Below, piece after piece: positions 56,489 to 64,000 of a DNA stretch of 64,000 bases (position 1 is the first letter of the stretch; each line of letters begins with the position of its first letter). The stretch covers positions 62,001-126,000 of the forward strand of contig NZ_AQQX01000006.1 in NCBI RefSeq assembly GCF_000768315.1. The letters run 5' to 3'. This stretch comes from Pseudooceanicola atlanticus (GTDB lineage: Bacteria; Pseudomonadota; Alphaproteobacteria; Rhodobacterales; Rhodobacteraceae). Under the pieces are notes generated by a model. That model saw only the letters and a list, made by a program, of their open reading frames with translations, was not told the DNA's origin and searched no databases. Position numbers and translations under genes: made by a program.

Positions 56489-57202
56489 ATGTTTGCACGC
56501 ATCGGAAAGGTCGCAGCACTGGGCCTTGGTCTGGTTTTGGGTGGGATTCCCGCCCTGGCGGAAGAGGACAGACCCGTGGTGGTCGAACTTTTCACCTCTC
56601 AGGGATGTTCGTCCTGCCCGCCCGCTGACGCTTTTTTGAGCGTTCTGGCGCCGCGTGATGACGTCATCGCCCTCGGCTTCCATGTCGACTACTGGGATTA
56701 CATCGGCTGGAAGGACGTCTTCGCCTCGCGCCATTTCTCGGAACGGCAGAGAGCCTATGCCAAGGCGGCCGGTCGCCGGTCGGTCTACACGCCCCAGATG
56801 ATCATCAGCGGCACCAAGGACGTGATCGGCAATCACCCGATGGATGTGACCGAACTGATCGACGAACATCGCGACCGCCCGACGCGGATCGACCTGGACC
56901 TGACCCGCGGGCCGGGTGGCGTGATCACCGTGGATGCAGAGGCGCTCACGCCGTTTCCGCATCCTCTGCTGATTCAGCTTATCCGCTACCTGCCCGAGGC
57001 CAAGGTCGAGATCACCCGAGGCGAGAATGCCGGTCACAAGCTGGTCTATTCCAACATCGTGACCGACTGGTCGATCCTGGCGGAATGGGATGCGCGCCAG
57101 CCCTTCAAGGCCGATGTGCCGATCAAGGGCGATGCGCCTGTCGTCGTGCTGGTCCAGCAGAAAGGCCCGGGCGCGATCGAGGCCGCGGCACGCCTGCGTT
57201 AA
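56489..57202 (+). CDS. DUF1223 secreted thioredoxin-fold protein
   Basis: This 237-residue protein has a signal peptide ending near residue 25 (GGIPALAEE), then VVVELFTSQGCSSCPPADAFL with a CxxC motif, and HVDYWDYIGWKDVFAS, the DUF1223 signature. The fold is thioredoxin-like; the CSSC pair suggests periplasmic redox activity, but function is not established. Its stop overlaps the convergent acyltransferase stop by four bases, so no terminator separates them. Confidence 0.88.
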   Translation: MFARIGKVAALGLGLVLGGIPALAEEDRPVVVELFTSQGCSSCPPADAFLSVLAPRDDVIALGFHVDYWDYIGWKDVFASRHFSERQRAYAKAAGRRSVYTPQMIISGTKDVIGNHPMDVTELIDEHRDRPTRIDLDLTRGPGGVITVDAEALTPFPHPLLIQLIRYLPEAKVEITRGENAGHKLVYSNIVTDWSILAEWDARQPFKADVPIKGDAPVVVLVQQKGPGAIEAAARLR

Positions 57203-58116
57203 GCGGTTCCGTCTGCCGGATCGGGCTGATGGGCCCGGTCCTTCCAGCGACGGTGGATCCAGAACCACAGCTCCGGATGGTCGCGCACCCGCGCCTCCAG
57301 CGAGTCATTGAGCGCCTGGCCCATCTCTTCCGGCGTGGAATGCGGGATCGGATCCTCGAACACCAGCCGGAAGCTTAGCCCGTCAGGCTGACGAATCCCG
57401 TAACAGGGCACGATCGGCACGTCGTATTTCAACGCGATCTCGGGCACCGAAAGGGCCGTGTAGGCGCGTTTGCCGAAAAAGGTCAGAGGCGCGCCATGAT
57501 CGAAATGCTGATCGGTCAGCATGGCCATCACGTTGCCTTCGCGTACGAATTTCATCATCTGCGCCAGACCGCGCCGCCCGCGTTCAAAGAGCGGGGTCGA
57601 CGGCTGCGACAGGGCCTTTTCGTAATGGCGATTGAAATAGACGTTGTTGAGCGGCCGGTAGAGCCCGCCGACATCGCCGAACTTCATTGCCACGAAGGAG
57701 CGGACCGCATCGTAATTGCCGAAATGGCCCGAGATGATGAAGACCGAGCGGCCGGCGGCGCGGGCGTCTTCGATCACCTTCCAGCCGGGGCCTTCGGGCG
57801 TGACGCTGGCCAGTCGTTTCTTCAGTTCGGCGCCGGAATAGGTTTCGATCAGCGTGCGTCCGGCATTGTCGGGCACCTCGCGGGCGATGCGTTCGACCTC
57901 TGCCTCTGGCAACTCCGGCCAGGCATGGGCCAGGTTCTTGCGGATGCGTTTGCGCCAGCCGGCCAGCGGCGCGACCACGCGTGACACGAACCAGCCAACC
58001 GCCGGGATGCGCCAGCGATAGGGCAGGGACATGGCCAGCCGGATCACCCCGCCAAGCGCGAGGTTCGCGGTGTATTGGCTGATCCGTTTCAGCGGTGGAA
58101 GGGATTTCGGGTCCAT
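57199..58116 (-). CDS. Lipid A biosynthesis acyltransferase-like protein (LpxL/HtrB family)
   Basis: This 305-residue protein has the acyltransferase HX4D motif in ISGHFGNYDAVR and the later DQHFDHGAPLTFFGK and ELWFWIHRRWKDR. One N-terminal membrane segment is present. Family members add secondary acyl chains to lipid A at the inner membrane. The exact acyl donor is not predictable. It lies 11 bases after the DMT permease gene and may be cotranscribed. Confidence 0.88.
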   Translation of the reverse strand: MDPKSLPPLKRISQYTANLALGGVIRLAMSLPYRWRIPAVGWFVSRVVAPLAGWRKRIRKNLAHAWPELPEAEVERIAREVPDNAGRTLIETYSGAELKKRLASVTPEGPGWKVIEDARAAGRSVFIISGHFGNYDAVRSFVAMKFGDVGGLYRPLNNVYFNRHYEKALSQPSTPLFERGRRGLAQMMKFVREGNVMAMLTDQHFDHGAPLTFFGKRAYTALSVPEIALKYDVPIVPCYGIRQPDGLSFRLVFEDPIPHSTPEEMGQALNDSLEARVRDHPELWFWIHRRWKDRAHQPDPADGTA

Positions 58117-58127
58117 GTCCTGTCAGC

Positions 58128-59027
58128 TCAGCGGCGGTCGTCGGCTTTGACTTCGGCCAGTTTGGGGGCGGCGCGGGTTTCTCGGTGCCAGACATAGATG
58201 CCCGCCGCCACGATCACAACGGCCCCGATGATGGTCCAGACATCCGGGAACTCTCCGAAGACCAGCACTCCCCAGAAGGTCGCGACCAGCAGGCCGACAT
58301 ATGCAAAAGGCGCAAGCATCGCCGCTTCGCCGGCGCTGAGCGCGCGGATCATCAGCAATTGCGCACAGGTGCCGAAGACCCCCATCAGCAGCATCAGCCC
58401 GATGGTGGGCAGGTCGGGCGTTTCCCAGCGGAAGATGACGAGGATCGACAGGATGATCGACCCCAGCAGGGCACCGTAGAAAAGCGAAGTCCACGGATCC
58501 TCGCGATTTCCGACATGGCGGGTCACCAGCGAGAAGGCGGAGTAGAAGACGGCGGCCGACAGCGGAAAGATCGCCGCCCAGGAAAACACGCCGCTGCCCG
58601 GGCGGATGATGATCAGCGCGCCGATCAGCGCGGCCGCGATCCCGAAGAGCCGGCGAGGCCCCAGCTTTTCGCCCAGGAAGATCGCCGCGCCCAGGGTGAT
58701 CAGCACCGGGTTCACATCCATGATCGCGGTGGATTCGGCCAGGCCGAGAAAGCTGAGCCCGGTGAAGAAGGACGAGGTGGCGCAGAGCAGGAAGATCGAG
58801 CGCAGGAATTGCAGCTTGGGGAAGTTGGTCTTCGCCACGCTCTTCAGCCGCGGGGCGATCAGGATCAGCACCAGCATCGCCTGGCCGAAATACCGCGCCC
58901 AGAGCGCCATGAGCGGCGAGGATTGCATCGACACGGCCTTGGCCGTGGCATCCATCGTCGCGAAGAAGAAGATGGCGCCCATCATCATCAGGATGGCGCG
59001 GTTTTGCTGGCTGAGGCGGGCCCACAT
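58128..59027 (-). CDS. DMT-family (EamA) permease
   Basis: This 299-residue protein has ten hydrophobic segments in two EamA halves (MMGAIFFFATMDATAKAV; VGLLVATFWGVLVFGE). DMT permeases export amino acids or other metabolites; the substrate is unknown. The gene shares direction with the acyltransferase gene. Confidence 0.88.
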   Translation of the reverse strand: MWARLSQQNRAILMMMGAIFFFATMDATAKAVSMQSSPLMALWARYFGQAMLVLILIAPRLKSVAKTNFPKLQFLRSIFLLCATSSFFTGLSFLGLAESTAIMDVNPVLITLGAAIFLGEKLGPRRLFGIAAALIGALIIIRPGSGVFSWAAIFPLSAAVFYSAFSLVTRHVGNREDPWTSLFYGALLGSIILSILVIFRWETPDLPTIGLMLLMGVFGTCAQLLMIRALSAGEAAMLAPFAYVGLLVATFWGVLVFGEFPDVWTIIGAVVIVAAGIYVWHRETRAAPKLAEVKADDRR

Positions 59028-59142
59028 GGCTAGACCTCCGCCGCCCTGGGATTGGCCCCGGTCAGGGCGGAATGGGTCACGTCGAACATGGCGCCAGCTT
59101 TAGGCGCGTGTCGGTTGAGTGTCCAGATGCAGGGCGCGACAT

Positions 59143-59204
59143 GGGCCCGTGATTGGGCCCGTGATCAGTAGGGGCCCGTGATCAGTTTGGGCCCGTGATC
59201 AGTC
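59143..59204. repeat. Tandem repeat over the fliG stop codon, four copies
   Basis: GGGCCCGTGATCAGT recurs at 59155, 59172 and 59189 (17-base period), with a shorter copy at 59143. The TCA in the last copy is the fliG stop codon on the minus strand. Confidence 0.92.
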
Positions 59205-60254
59205 TTCTTCCTCTTCGGCGATGAGAAGGAGTTCGCCGGCGGTTTCCATCCCGCGGATCGTCGTGACGATGCTGGTCATCGCGGCCTCGCCATCCTTGGC
59301 CTTGACCTTGCCGGCCTCCTGCACCTCTTCGCGCAGCTGATCGGCCAGGCGGCCGGACATGTTGGAGAGGATGTATTCGGCAGAGCGGTTGGTTTCCGGG
59401 GTTGCGGCAGCCGCGGCCAGCGCGGTGACCAGTTCCAGTTGATCCAGCTCGCGGACCACCTTTGGAATGTCGCGCGGGGCGATGCGGTCGGGGATGTTGA
59501 CGAAGGTGAAGATTGCCTTGCGCACCTCGTCGGCAAACAGCCGGTCGGTTTCATCGAGGCCGTTCAGCACGTCGTCCCGTGTGGCGGCCGTTGAGTAGTT
59601 GAGGATCGCGCCGACCCGTTCGACCGGGCCCTTGTCGAAGACGCTGGCGGGTTCCGCATCGATCTGGGCGGCCAGCGACAGGCCGATCCGGTCCAGCGCG
59701 TCGGGTGTCACGCTGGAGGTCTGATTTACGGCGTAAGTTATGCGACGCGCACGATCGCCGGGCAGCAGGCCGAGCAGTTCGGCCGCCTTGGAAATATCCA
59801 GCTTGGACAGGATGATCGCCGCAACTTCGATGCTTTCGCCCTCGATGATCTTGGCCAACTTCTTGGCATCCTGCGCCTTCAGCCGTTCCCACGGATCACC
59901 GGCCTGGCGCACCCCGGCCTCTTTCCGCAGGCGGGCGGCTGTGTGCGGGCTGATCCGGCCATCGAGCACGGAGAGCGCGCCGCCGATGCCACGCGGGAAG
60001 GTCAGGCCAAGCGATTCCAGTTCATGGGCGAATTCCTCCACCACCTCGGACAGCGTATCGCGGGTGATGGGACGCATGTCGCCCAGGATGCGGGTCAGGT
60101 CGGCCTGCAGATCGTCCGGCAATTCCTGTAGCGGCACGTCTGCCCCATGCGACAGGGCCAGACGAATGATGATTGCCGCTTTCTGCCTGCGTGTCAGCCG
60201 AACGCCGCCCCGTGAAAAAGGCGCGTTTTGCGCCAATGGGGTGAGATTGCCCAT
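59199..60254 (-). CDS. fliG: Flagellar motor switch protein FliG-like
   Basis: The 351-residue protein aligns with FliG over its length: N-terminal LTRRQKAAIIIRLALSHGADV, a middle domain, and C-terminal VVRELDQLELVTALAAA with NMSGRLADQLREEVQEAGKV. FliG couples the flagellar stator to rotor rotation. No other flagellar gene is in the window, so it is isolated. The usual charged torque helix is partly altered (FTFVNIPDRIAPRD). The gene ends in a tandem repeat. Confidence 0.85.
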   Translation of the reverse strand: MGNLTPLAQNAPFSRGGVRLTRRQKAAIIIRLALSHGADVPLQELPDDLQADLTRILGDMRPITRDTLSEVVEEFAHELESLGLTFPRGIGGALSVLDGRISPHTAARLRKEAGVRQAGDPWERLKAQDAKKLAKIIEGESIEVAAIILSKLDISKAAELLGLLPGDRARRITYAVNQTSSVTPDALDRIGLSLAAQIDAEPASVFDKGPVERVGAILNYSTAATRDDVLNGLDETDRLFADEVRKAIFTFVNIPDRIAPRDIPKVVRELDQLELVTALAAAAATPETNRSAEYILSNMSGRLADQLREEVQEAGKVKAKDGEAAMTSIVTTIRGMETAGELLLIAEEEED

Positions 60255-60346
60255 GCTCTTCCCGATAAATTGCCTGTTTCCGTTTGGAGACAGATAACCA
60301 AAGAGGAATGAACAAAGGCTTTAACGCGGACAGGTTCTGCGGCTTA

Positions 60347-60499
60347 TCAGCCGATGCAGAGGTTGTTGACCGGGTCGTGCTTGGACCCGGCGGGGCAGAC
60401 CTCTTTTTCCGGGGGCCATTGCATCTGGCGGCAGATTTTGGCCTCCGCCAGGACGGGCAGGGCAATAAGGGCGGCGGTCAGGGTGATACGTAGGGACAT
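60347..60499 (-). CDS. Tiny secreted Cys-rich peptide A (50 residues)
   Basis: The frame starts seven bases after AGGAG. The product MSLRITLTAALIALPVLAEA is a clear signal peptide with an AEA cleavage site, leaving about 30 residues with three cysteines. The stretch C-P-A-G-S, ending NNLC, has two cysteines 12 residues apart, the same spacing as in peptide B upstream. The motif recalls half of a chitin-binding type 2 module. Too short for common gene callers; function unknown. Confidence 0.65.
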   Translation of the reverse strand: MSLRITLTAALIALPVLAEAKICRQMQWPPEKEVCPAGSKHDPVNNLCIG

Positions 60500-60592
60500 A
60501 GAAGCGCTCCTGTTGAAATGCAGTTACGCTAGCATGACCAATCCATTCCGCACACGGATCATTGTTCCTGAAATCAGGACAATGTGTTTCCG

Positions 60593-60748
60593 TCAGCTGG
60601 ACACGACCTGTTCGCAGGTCTTCGTGGCGGAATTCCACTGCGTGCCTTCGATGCAGGATTCGGCCGCATGTTTTTCGGCACAGCTGCTCTGTGCCAGCGA
60701 AAATGTCGGCAGAACCATCAAGGCGGATGCAAGAATAAAGCGGGTCAT
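60593..60748 (-). CDS. Tiny secreted Cys-rich peptide B (51 residues)
   Basis: The peptide MTRFILASALMVLPTFSLAQ is a signal sequence, followed by a 31-residue mature part with three cysteines, ending CIEGTQWNSATKTCEQVVSS. The last two cysteines are 12 residues apart with Gly at +3, as in peptide A. GGAGG precedes the ATG at 60748; an in-frame ATG at 60787 is not supported. It lies between purB and peptide A on the same strand. Confidence 0.7.
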   Translation of the reverse strand: MTRFILASALMVLPTFSLAQSSCAEKHAAESCIEGTQWNSATKTCEQVVSS

Positions 60749-60835
60749 GGCGGACCTCCCTCTCTTAACCTTGGGGAAGCCTACCATGACCCTGCGATTT
60801 TCCGAACGGTGAGCCGCACCTGGCCCACGATCTTG

Positions 60836-62143
60836 TCATTCCTCGCCGAAAACCCGCGCAAAAATCGTGCCCACATGCTTGGTGTGGTAGCCGAGGTCGA
60901 ACTTCTCCTCGATCTGCGCCGGTGTCAGCGCCTTCAGCACGTCTTCGTCCTTCAGCAGTTCTTCCTTGAAGTCCTTGCCTTCTTCCCAGACCTTCATCGC
61001 GTTGCGCTGCACCAGCTTGTAGCTGTCCTCGCGCGACACGCCGGCCTGGGTCAGGGCCAGCAGAACCCGTTGCGACATCACCAGGCCGCGGAACTTGTGC
61101 ATGTTGGCCAGCATGTTGTCGGGATAGACGACCAGGTTCTCGATCACGCCGGTCAGACGCGCCAGCGCGAAATCAAGCGTGACGGTGGCGTCGGGGCCGA
61201 TATTCCGCTCGACCGAGGAATGCGAGATATCGCGCTCGTGCCACAGGGCGACATTCTCCATCGCCGGGATGGCCATCGACCGCACCAGGCGCGCTAGGCC
61301 GGTCAGGTTCTCGGTCAGGACGGGGTTGCGCTTGTGCGGCATCGCCGACGACCCCTTCTGGCCCTTGGAGAAGAACTCCTCGGCTTCCAGGACCTCGGTG
61401 CGCTGCATATGGCGAATCTCGGTCGCGATGTTTTCCACCGACGATGCGATGACGCCCAGCGTGGCAAAGAACGCGGCGTGGCGGTCGCGCGGGATCACCT
61501 GGGTCGAAATCGGTTCGGGCACCAGGCCCAGCTTGTCGCAGACATGTTCCTCGACCGCGGGGTCGATATTGGCAAAGGTGCCGACCGCGCCGGAAATAGC
61601 GCCGGTCGCGATCTCGGCCCGGGCATCGCGCATGCGGGACAGGTTGCGGTCCATCTCGGCGTAGAAGCGGGCAAAGGTCAGGCCCATCGTGGTGGGTTCG
61701 GCGTGGATACCATGGCTCCGGCCGATGCGGACCGTGTCCTTGTGCTCGTAGGCGCGTTTCTTCAGCGCGGCCAGCAGCCTTTCCAGATCCGCGATCAGCA
61801 GGTCGGCGGCGCGGGTCAGCTGCACGTTGAAACAGGTGTCCAGCACGTCGGACGAGGTCATGCCCTGGTGGACGAAGCGCGCCTCGTCGCTGCCCACATG
61901 TTCGGCCAGGTGGGTGAGGAAGGCGATCACGTCATGCTTGGTGACGGCCTCGATCTCGTTGATCCGGTCGACGTCGAATTCGACATCTTTCGCTTTCCAG
62001 ACTGCTTCGGCATTTTCCTTGGGGATCACGCCGAGATCTGCCATGGCATCGCAGGCATGGGCCTCGATTTCGTACCAGATGCGGAACTTGGTTTCGGGCG
62101 ACCAGATGGCGACCATGTCGGGACGGGAATAGCGGGGGATCAT
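60836..62143 (-). CDS. purB: Adenylosuccinate lyase
   Basis: The 435-residue enzyme has the fumarase/aspartase superfamily signature [16 protein letters not shown] with the catalytic Ser, and the active-site His in [13 protein letters not shown]. It catalyses two steps of purine synthesis, the SAICAR and adenylosuccinate cleavages. AGGAG precedes the ATG. Length is usual. Confidence 0.96.
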   Translation of the reverse strand: MIPRYSRPDMVAIWSPETKFRIWYEIEAHACDAMADLGVIPKENAEAVWKAKDVEFDVDRINEIEAVTKHDVIAFLTHLAEHVGSDEARFVHQGMTSSDVLDTCFNVQLTRAADLLIADLERLLAALKKRAYEHKDTVRIGRSHGIHAEPTTMGLTFARFYAEMDRNLSRMRDARAEIATGAISGAVGTFANIDPAVEEHVCDKLGLVPEPISTQVIPRDRHAAFFATLGVIASSVENIATEIRHMQRTEVLEAEEFFSKGQKGSSAMPHKRNPVLTENLTGLARLVRSMAIPAMENVALWHERDISHSSVERNIGPDATVTLDFALARLTGVIENLVVYPDNMLANMHKFRGLVMSQRVLLALTQAGVSREDSYKLVQRNAMKVWEEGKDFKEELLKDEDVLKALTPAQIEEKFDLGYHTKHVGTIFARVFGEE

Positions 62144-62240
62144 CGGGCTCTCCTAGGCTTTGCGGGCCTCTTAGCGTCGGCAGGCAGAGGCGACAAGGGC
62201 CGTGAGGGGCGGTAGGATGACGCGCAGCAGGGAGCAGGCG

Positions 62241-62645
62241 ATGAATCTGAACGATTTCGAGGGAATCTGGGCGCTGGAGCGTCAGGTCAGCAATGCGATC
62301 GGTCCCGATGCGGTGTTTGCCGGACATGCGCGTTTCGTTCAGGACGAGGAAGGTCTGATCCTGACCGAAGAAGGCCGGATGACGATCGAGGGGCAGGTGC
62401 CGATGCAAGGGGTGCGGCAATACCTGTGGCGGCAGGAGGGCGCGGATATCGTGGTCCTGTTCGATGACGGCCGGTTCTTCCACCGGTTCCACCCCGACGG
62501 CACGCCAGAGGCCGGCCACGATTGCGCGCCCGACGTCTACCAGGTGGCCTATGATTTCACGGCTTGGCCGGTCTGGACGGCGCGTTGGCAGGTGGTCGGC
62601 CCGCGCAAGGATTACCTGATGACATCGCGCTACACCCGGGCGTGA
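62241..62645 (+). CDS. DUF6314 family protein
   Basis: The 134-residue soluble protein has FEGIWALERQV at the start, RQYLWRQEGADIVVLFDDGRFFHRF in the middle and CAPDVYQVAYDF, the DUF6314 pattern found mostly in Rhodobacteraceae. The beta-rich fold resembles lipocalin-type proteins. No enzymatic motif. The ATG at 62241 is preceded by GGGAG; an upstream ATG at 62202 is less likely. Confidence 0.8.
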   Translation: MNLNDFEGIWALERQVSNAIGPDAVFAGHARFVQDEEGLILTEEGRMTIEGQVPMQGVRQYLWRQEGADIVVLFDDGRFFHRFHPDGTPEAGHDCAPDVYQVAYDFTAWPVWTARWQVVGPRKDYLMTSRYTRA

Positions 62646-62650
62646 TCTGC

Positions 62651-62763
62651 TTTGCACTTTTGCAAATTAGCCGGATTTGCAAAATCTGGATTTGCAAGTT
62701 CCACACGCAGAGAGGCCTTGCAACGCTTGCGTCGTGATCGGTCGTTCGGCATCAAGTTGCAAA
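62651..62763. promoter_or_regulatory. Cluster of TTTGCAAA motifs before bioY
   Basis: TTTGCAAA occurs at 62659 and 62676, TTTGCAA at 62691, TTTGCACT at 62651, and TTGCAA at 62718 and 62757, all within 113 bases. This is the core of ScfR/RamB-type regulator sites (PccR in Rhodobacter, RamB in Corynebacterium). Confidence 0.55.
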
Positions 62764-62790
62764 CTGCATAGTGGAAATTGGAGGAGTGAA

Positions 62791-63396
62791 ATGTCCCATG
62801 CATCTCGTCACGGCGTCCTGAGTGATGCCTTCGGTCCGACCGAAGGTGCCGCGCTGCGCCTGAAACAAGCGGCCCTGGTGATCGCCGGGATCGCGGTTCT
62901 GGCAATCTGCGCCAAGATCAAGGTGCCGGTTCCCGGCTCTCCCGTCGCTGTCGGCATGGGGACCTTTGCCGTGCTTGGCATCGGCGCGGCCTACGGTGCG
63001 CGGCTCGGCCTGGTGACCATCATGGGTTACATGCTGATCGGCATGCTGGGCTTCGACATTTTTCAATCCTCTACAGCCGATCTGAACGGTGTGGAGTATA
63101 TGATGGGCGGCACCGGCGGCTACCTGCTGGGCTACGTGATGGCGACCGTCCTGCTGGGCGTGCTGGCACAGCGCGGTTGGGACCGGTCGGTGCTGTGGAT
63201 GGCGCTGGCGATGCTGCTCGGCAACATCCTGCTCTACATTCCGGGTCTGGCCTGGCTGGGTACCCTCTATGGCTGGGACAAGCCGATCCTGGCCTGGGGC
63301 CTGACACCGTTCATCGTCGGCGACCTGCTGAAGCTGGCACTTGCGGCCTTGATCCTGCCGCTTGCTTGGAAACTGGTGGGCAAGGCGCGCGGCTGA
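62791..63396 (+). CDS. bioY: Biotin transporter BioY
   Basis: This 201-residue membrane protein has six hydrophobic segments and the BioY pattern VPVPGSPVAVGMGTFAVLGIGAAYG and GGTGGYLLGYVMA. BioY is the substrate-binding unit of the biotin ECF transporter, sometimes working alone. GGAGGAG precedes the ATG at 62791. No BioMN genes are adjacent. A cluster of TTTGCAAA motifs precedes it. Confidence 0.92.
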   Translation: MSHASRHGVLSDAFGPTEGAALRLKQAALVIAGIAVLAICAKIKVPVPGSPVAVGMGTFAVLGIGAAYGARLGLVTIMGYMLIGMLGFDIFQSSTADLNGVEYMMGGTGGYLLGYVMATVLLGVLAQRGWDRSVLWMALAMLLGNILLYIPGLAWLGTLYGWDKPILAWGLTPFIVGDLLKLALAALILPLAWKLVGKARG

Positions 63397-63438
63397 CCAG
63401 CCCGGCCAGACAAGGCCAGGTCAAGCCACACAAAAGGA

Positions 63439-63472
63439 AAGGCGCGCTCCGGGGATCGGGGCGCGCCTTCTT
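63439..63472. terminator. Terminator after bioY
   Basis: AAGGCGCGC and GCGCGCCTT form a 9-bp stem with a 13-base loop, between bioY and the convergent CBS-protein gene. Pyrimidine-rich tracts follow on both strands. Confidence 0.8.
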
Positions 63473-63490
63473 CGTTTCTCCGTGCCGCGC

Positions 63491-64000
63491 TCAGACCTGG
63501 AAGGCGGAGGAGGCGAGCGGACGAATTTTCAGCCGCGTCAGACGGTTATCCTTCCGCGTCAGCACCTCGAACCGGTAGCCGTGAAAGGAAAACACCTGGC
63601 CCGCCTGCGGGATCATCTGTGCCTCGTGGATGACGAGGCCTGCGATGGTGTTGGCCTCCTCGTCAGGGAGGGACCAGTCCATGGCGCGGTTAAGATCGCG
63701 GATCGTCATGGCCCCGTCGACGATGAATTGGCCGTCCTCGGTATGACGCACGACATGTTCGGCATCGGGGTCGAATTCGTCCGTGATCTCGCCGACGATC
63801 TCTTCCAGGATGTCCTCTAGGGTCAGCAGGCCGCGCAGGGCACCATATTCGTCGACGACCAGCGCAAAATGCGTGCGCAGGCTGAGGAACTGGCGCATCT
63901 GTTCGTCCAGCGTCGTCGTCTCGGGCACGAAATAGGGCTTCATCGCCACGTCGGTGATGGCGAAATCGGACAGCGCTTCGGTCATCGACTTGCCGTTCTC
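63491..64000 (-). CDS. CBS/CorC-HlyC family protein, C-terminal part (cut by window end)
   Basis: The frame stays open to the window end, so only the last ~170 residues are visible. They hold a second CBS domain (ALVVDEYGALRGLLTLEDILEEIVGEI) and a CorC_HlyC transporter-associated domain (VDGAMTIRDLNRAMDWSLPDEEANTIAGLVIHEAQ). In CNNM-type proteins these follow a membrane DUF21 domain, and the proteins act in Mg/Co efflux. The membrane part would lie outside the window. Confidence 0.88.
   Translation of the reverse strand, partial: ENGKSMTEALSDFAITDVAMKPYFVPETTTLDEQMRQFLSLRTHFALVVDEYGALRGLLTLEDILEEIVGEITDEFDPDAEHVVRHTEDGQFIVDGAMTIRDLNRAMDWSLPDEEANTIAGLVIHEAQMIPQAGQVFSFHGYRFEVLTRKDNRLTRLKIRPLASSAFQV

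Noticed and set aside
59143-59204. Possible attachment-site repeat of a mobile element at fliG
   Set aside because: The repeats are contiguous and no integrase or transposase is nearby. Slippage-type tandem duplication fits better.

Overview
The window is high-GC DNA that reads as a chromosomal segment of a roseobacter-type alphaproteobacterium (Rhodobacterales). The evidence is the conserved blocks it contains: the SUV3-like helicase / S4 protein / FdxA / CarD group, yajC-secD-secF, ccmABCDG next to acnA, and several families typical of Rhodobacteraceae (DUF6314, DUF1223, an Mth938-domain protein after secF). No rRNA, tRNA, integrase, transposase, phage gene or CRISPR array was recognised. 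The first gene (helicase) and the last gene (CBS/CorC protein) are cut by the window edges.

Layout. 0-5 kb: helicase, S4 RNA-binding protein, ferredoxin, CarD regulator, glycosyltransferase. 5-11 kb: an iron-type periplasmic binding protein, MazG, an M20 amidohydrolase with an agmatinase-family enzyme, and a membrane-anchored pentapeptide-repeat protein. 11.3-15.4 kb: yajC-secD-secF, a TauE-like permease, an Mth938-domain protein. 15.7-42.6 kb: a large catabolic island. 42.6-50.5 kb: a peptide-modification type cluster of two transglutaminase-like proteins, a circularly permuted ATP-grasp/alpha-E fusion and a zinc peptidase. 50.6-56.3 kb: ccmABCDG and acnA. 56.5-64 kb: housekeeping genes (DUF1223, acyltransferase, DMT permease, FliG, two tiny secreted Cys peptides, purB, DUF6314, bioY, CBS protein).

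The island is best read as an indole/tryptophan-to-anthranilate funnel. Its left part resembles indole-acetate/indole degradation (iac/iif) clusters: an acyl-CoA-dehydrogenase-like flavin monooxygenase, a small IacB-like protein, an SDR, a reductase, a flavin reductase and a MarR regulator, followed by a TRAP transporter. Its right part has tryptophan 2,3-dioxygenase, kynureninase and an arylformamidase-like hydrolase, which make anthranilate. It also has a 2-aminobenzoate-CoA-ligase-like enzyme with an acyl-CoA dehydrogenase, an enoyl-CoA hydratase and a MarR regulator, plus a branched-chain-type ABC importer, a hot-dog thioesterase and a RidA protein. The usual two-domain 2-aminobenzoyl-CoA monooxygenase/reductase is absent from the window. 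In its place are a PhzS-like flavoprotein monooxygenase and a metal cupin. A second, homologous cupin sits beside a different flavin monooxygenase 13 kb away under an AraC regulator.

Other points: two candidate operator families shared between promoters of the island; short tandem duplications at or next to stop codons of four genes; an intergenic repeat element in three copies; TTTGCAAA (ScfR/RamB-like) motifs in front of bioY; and a split of the sec and ccm blocks by about 35 kb of accessory DNA.
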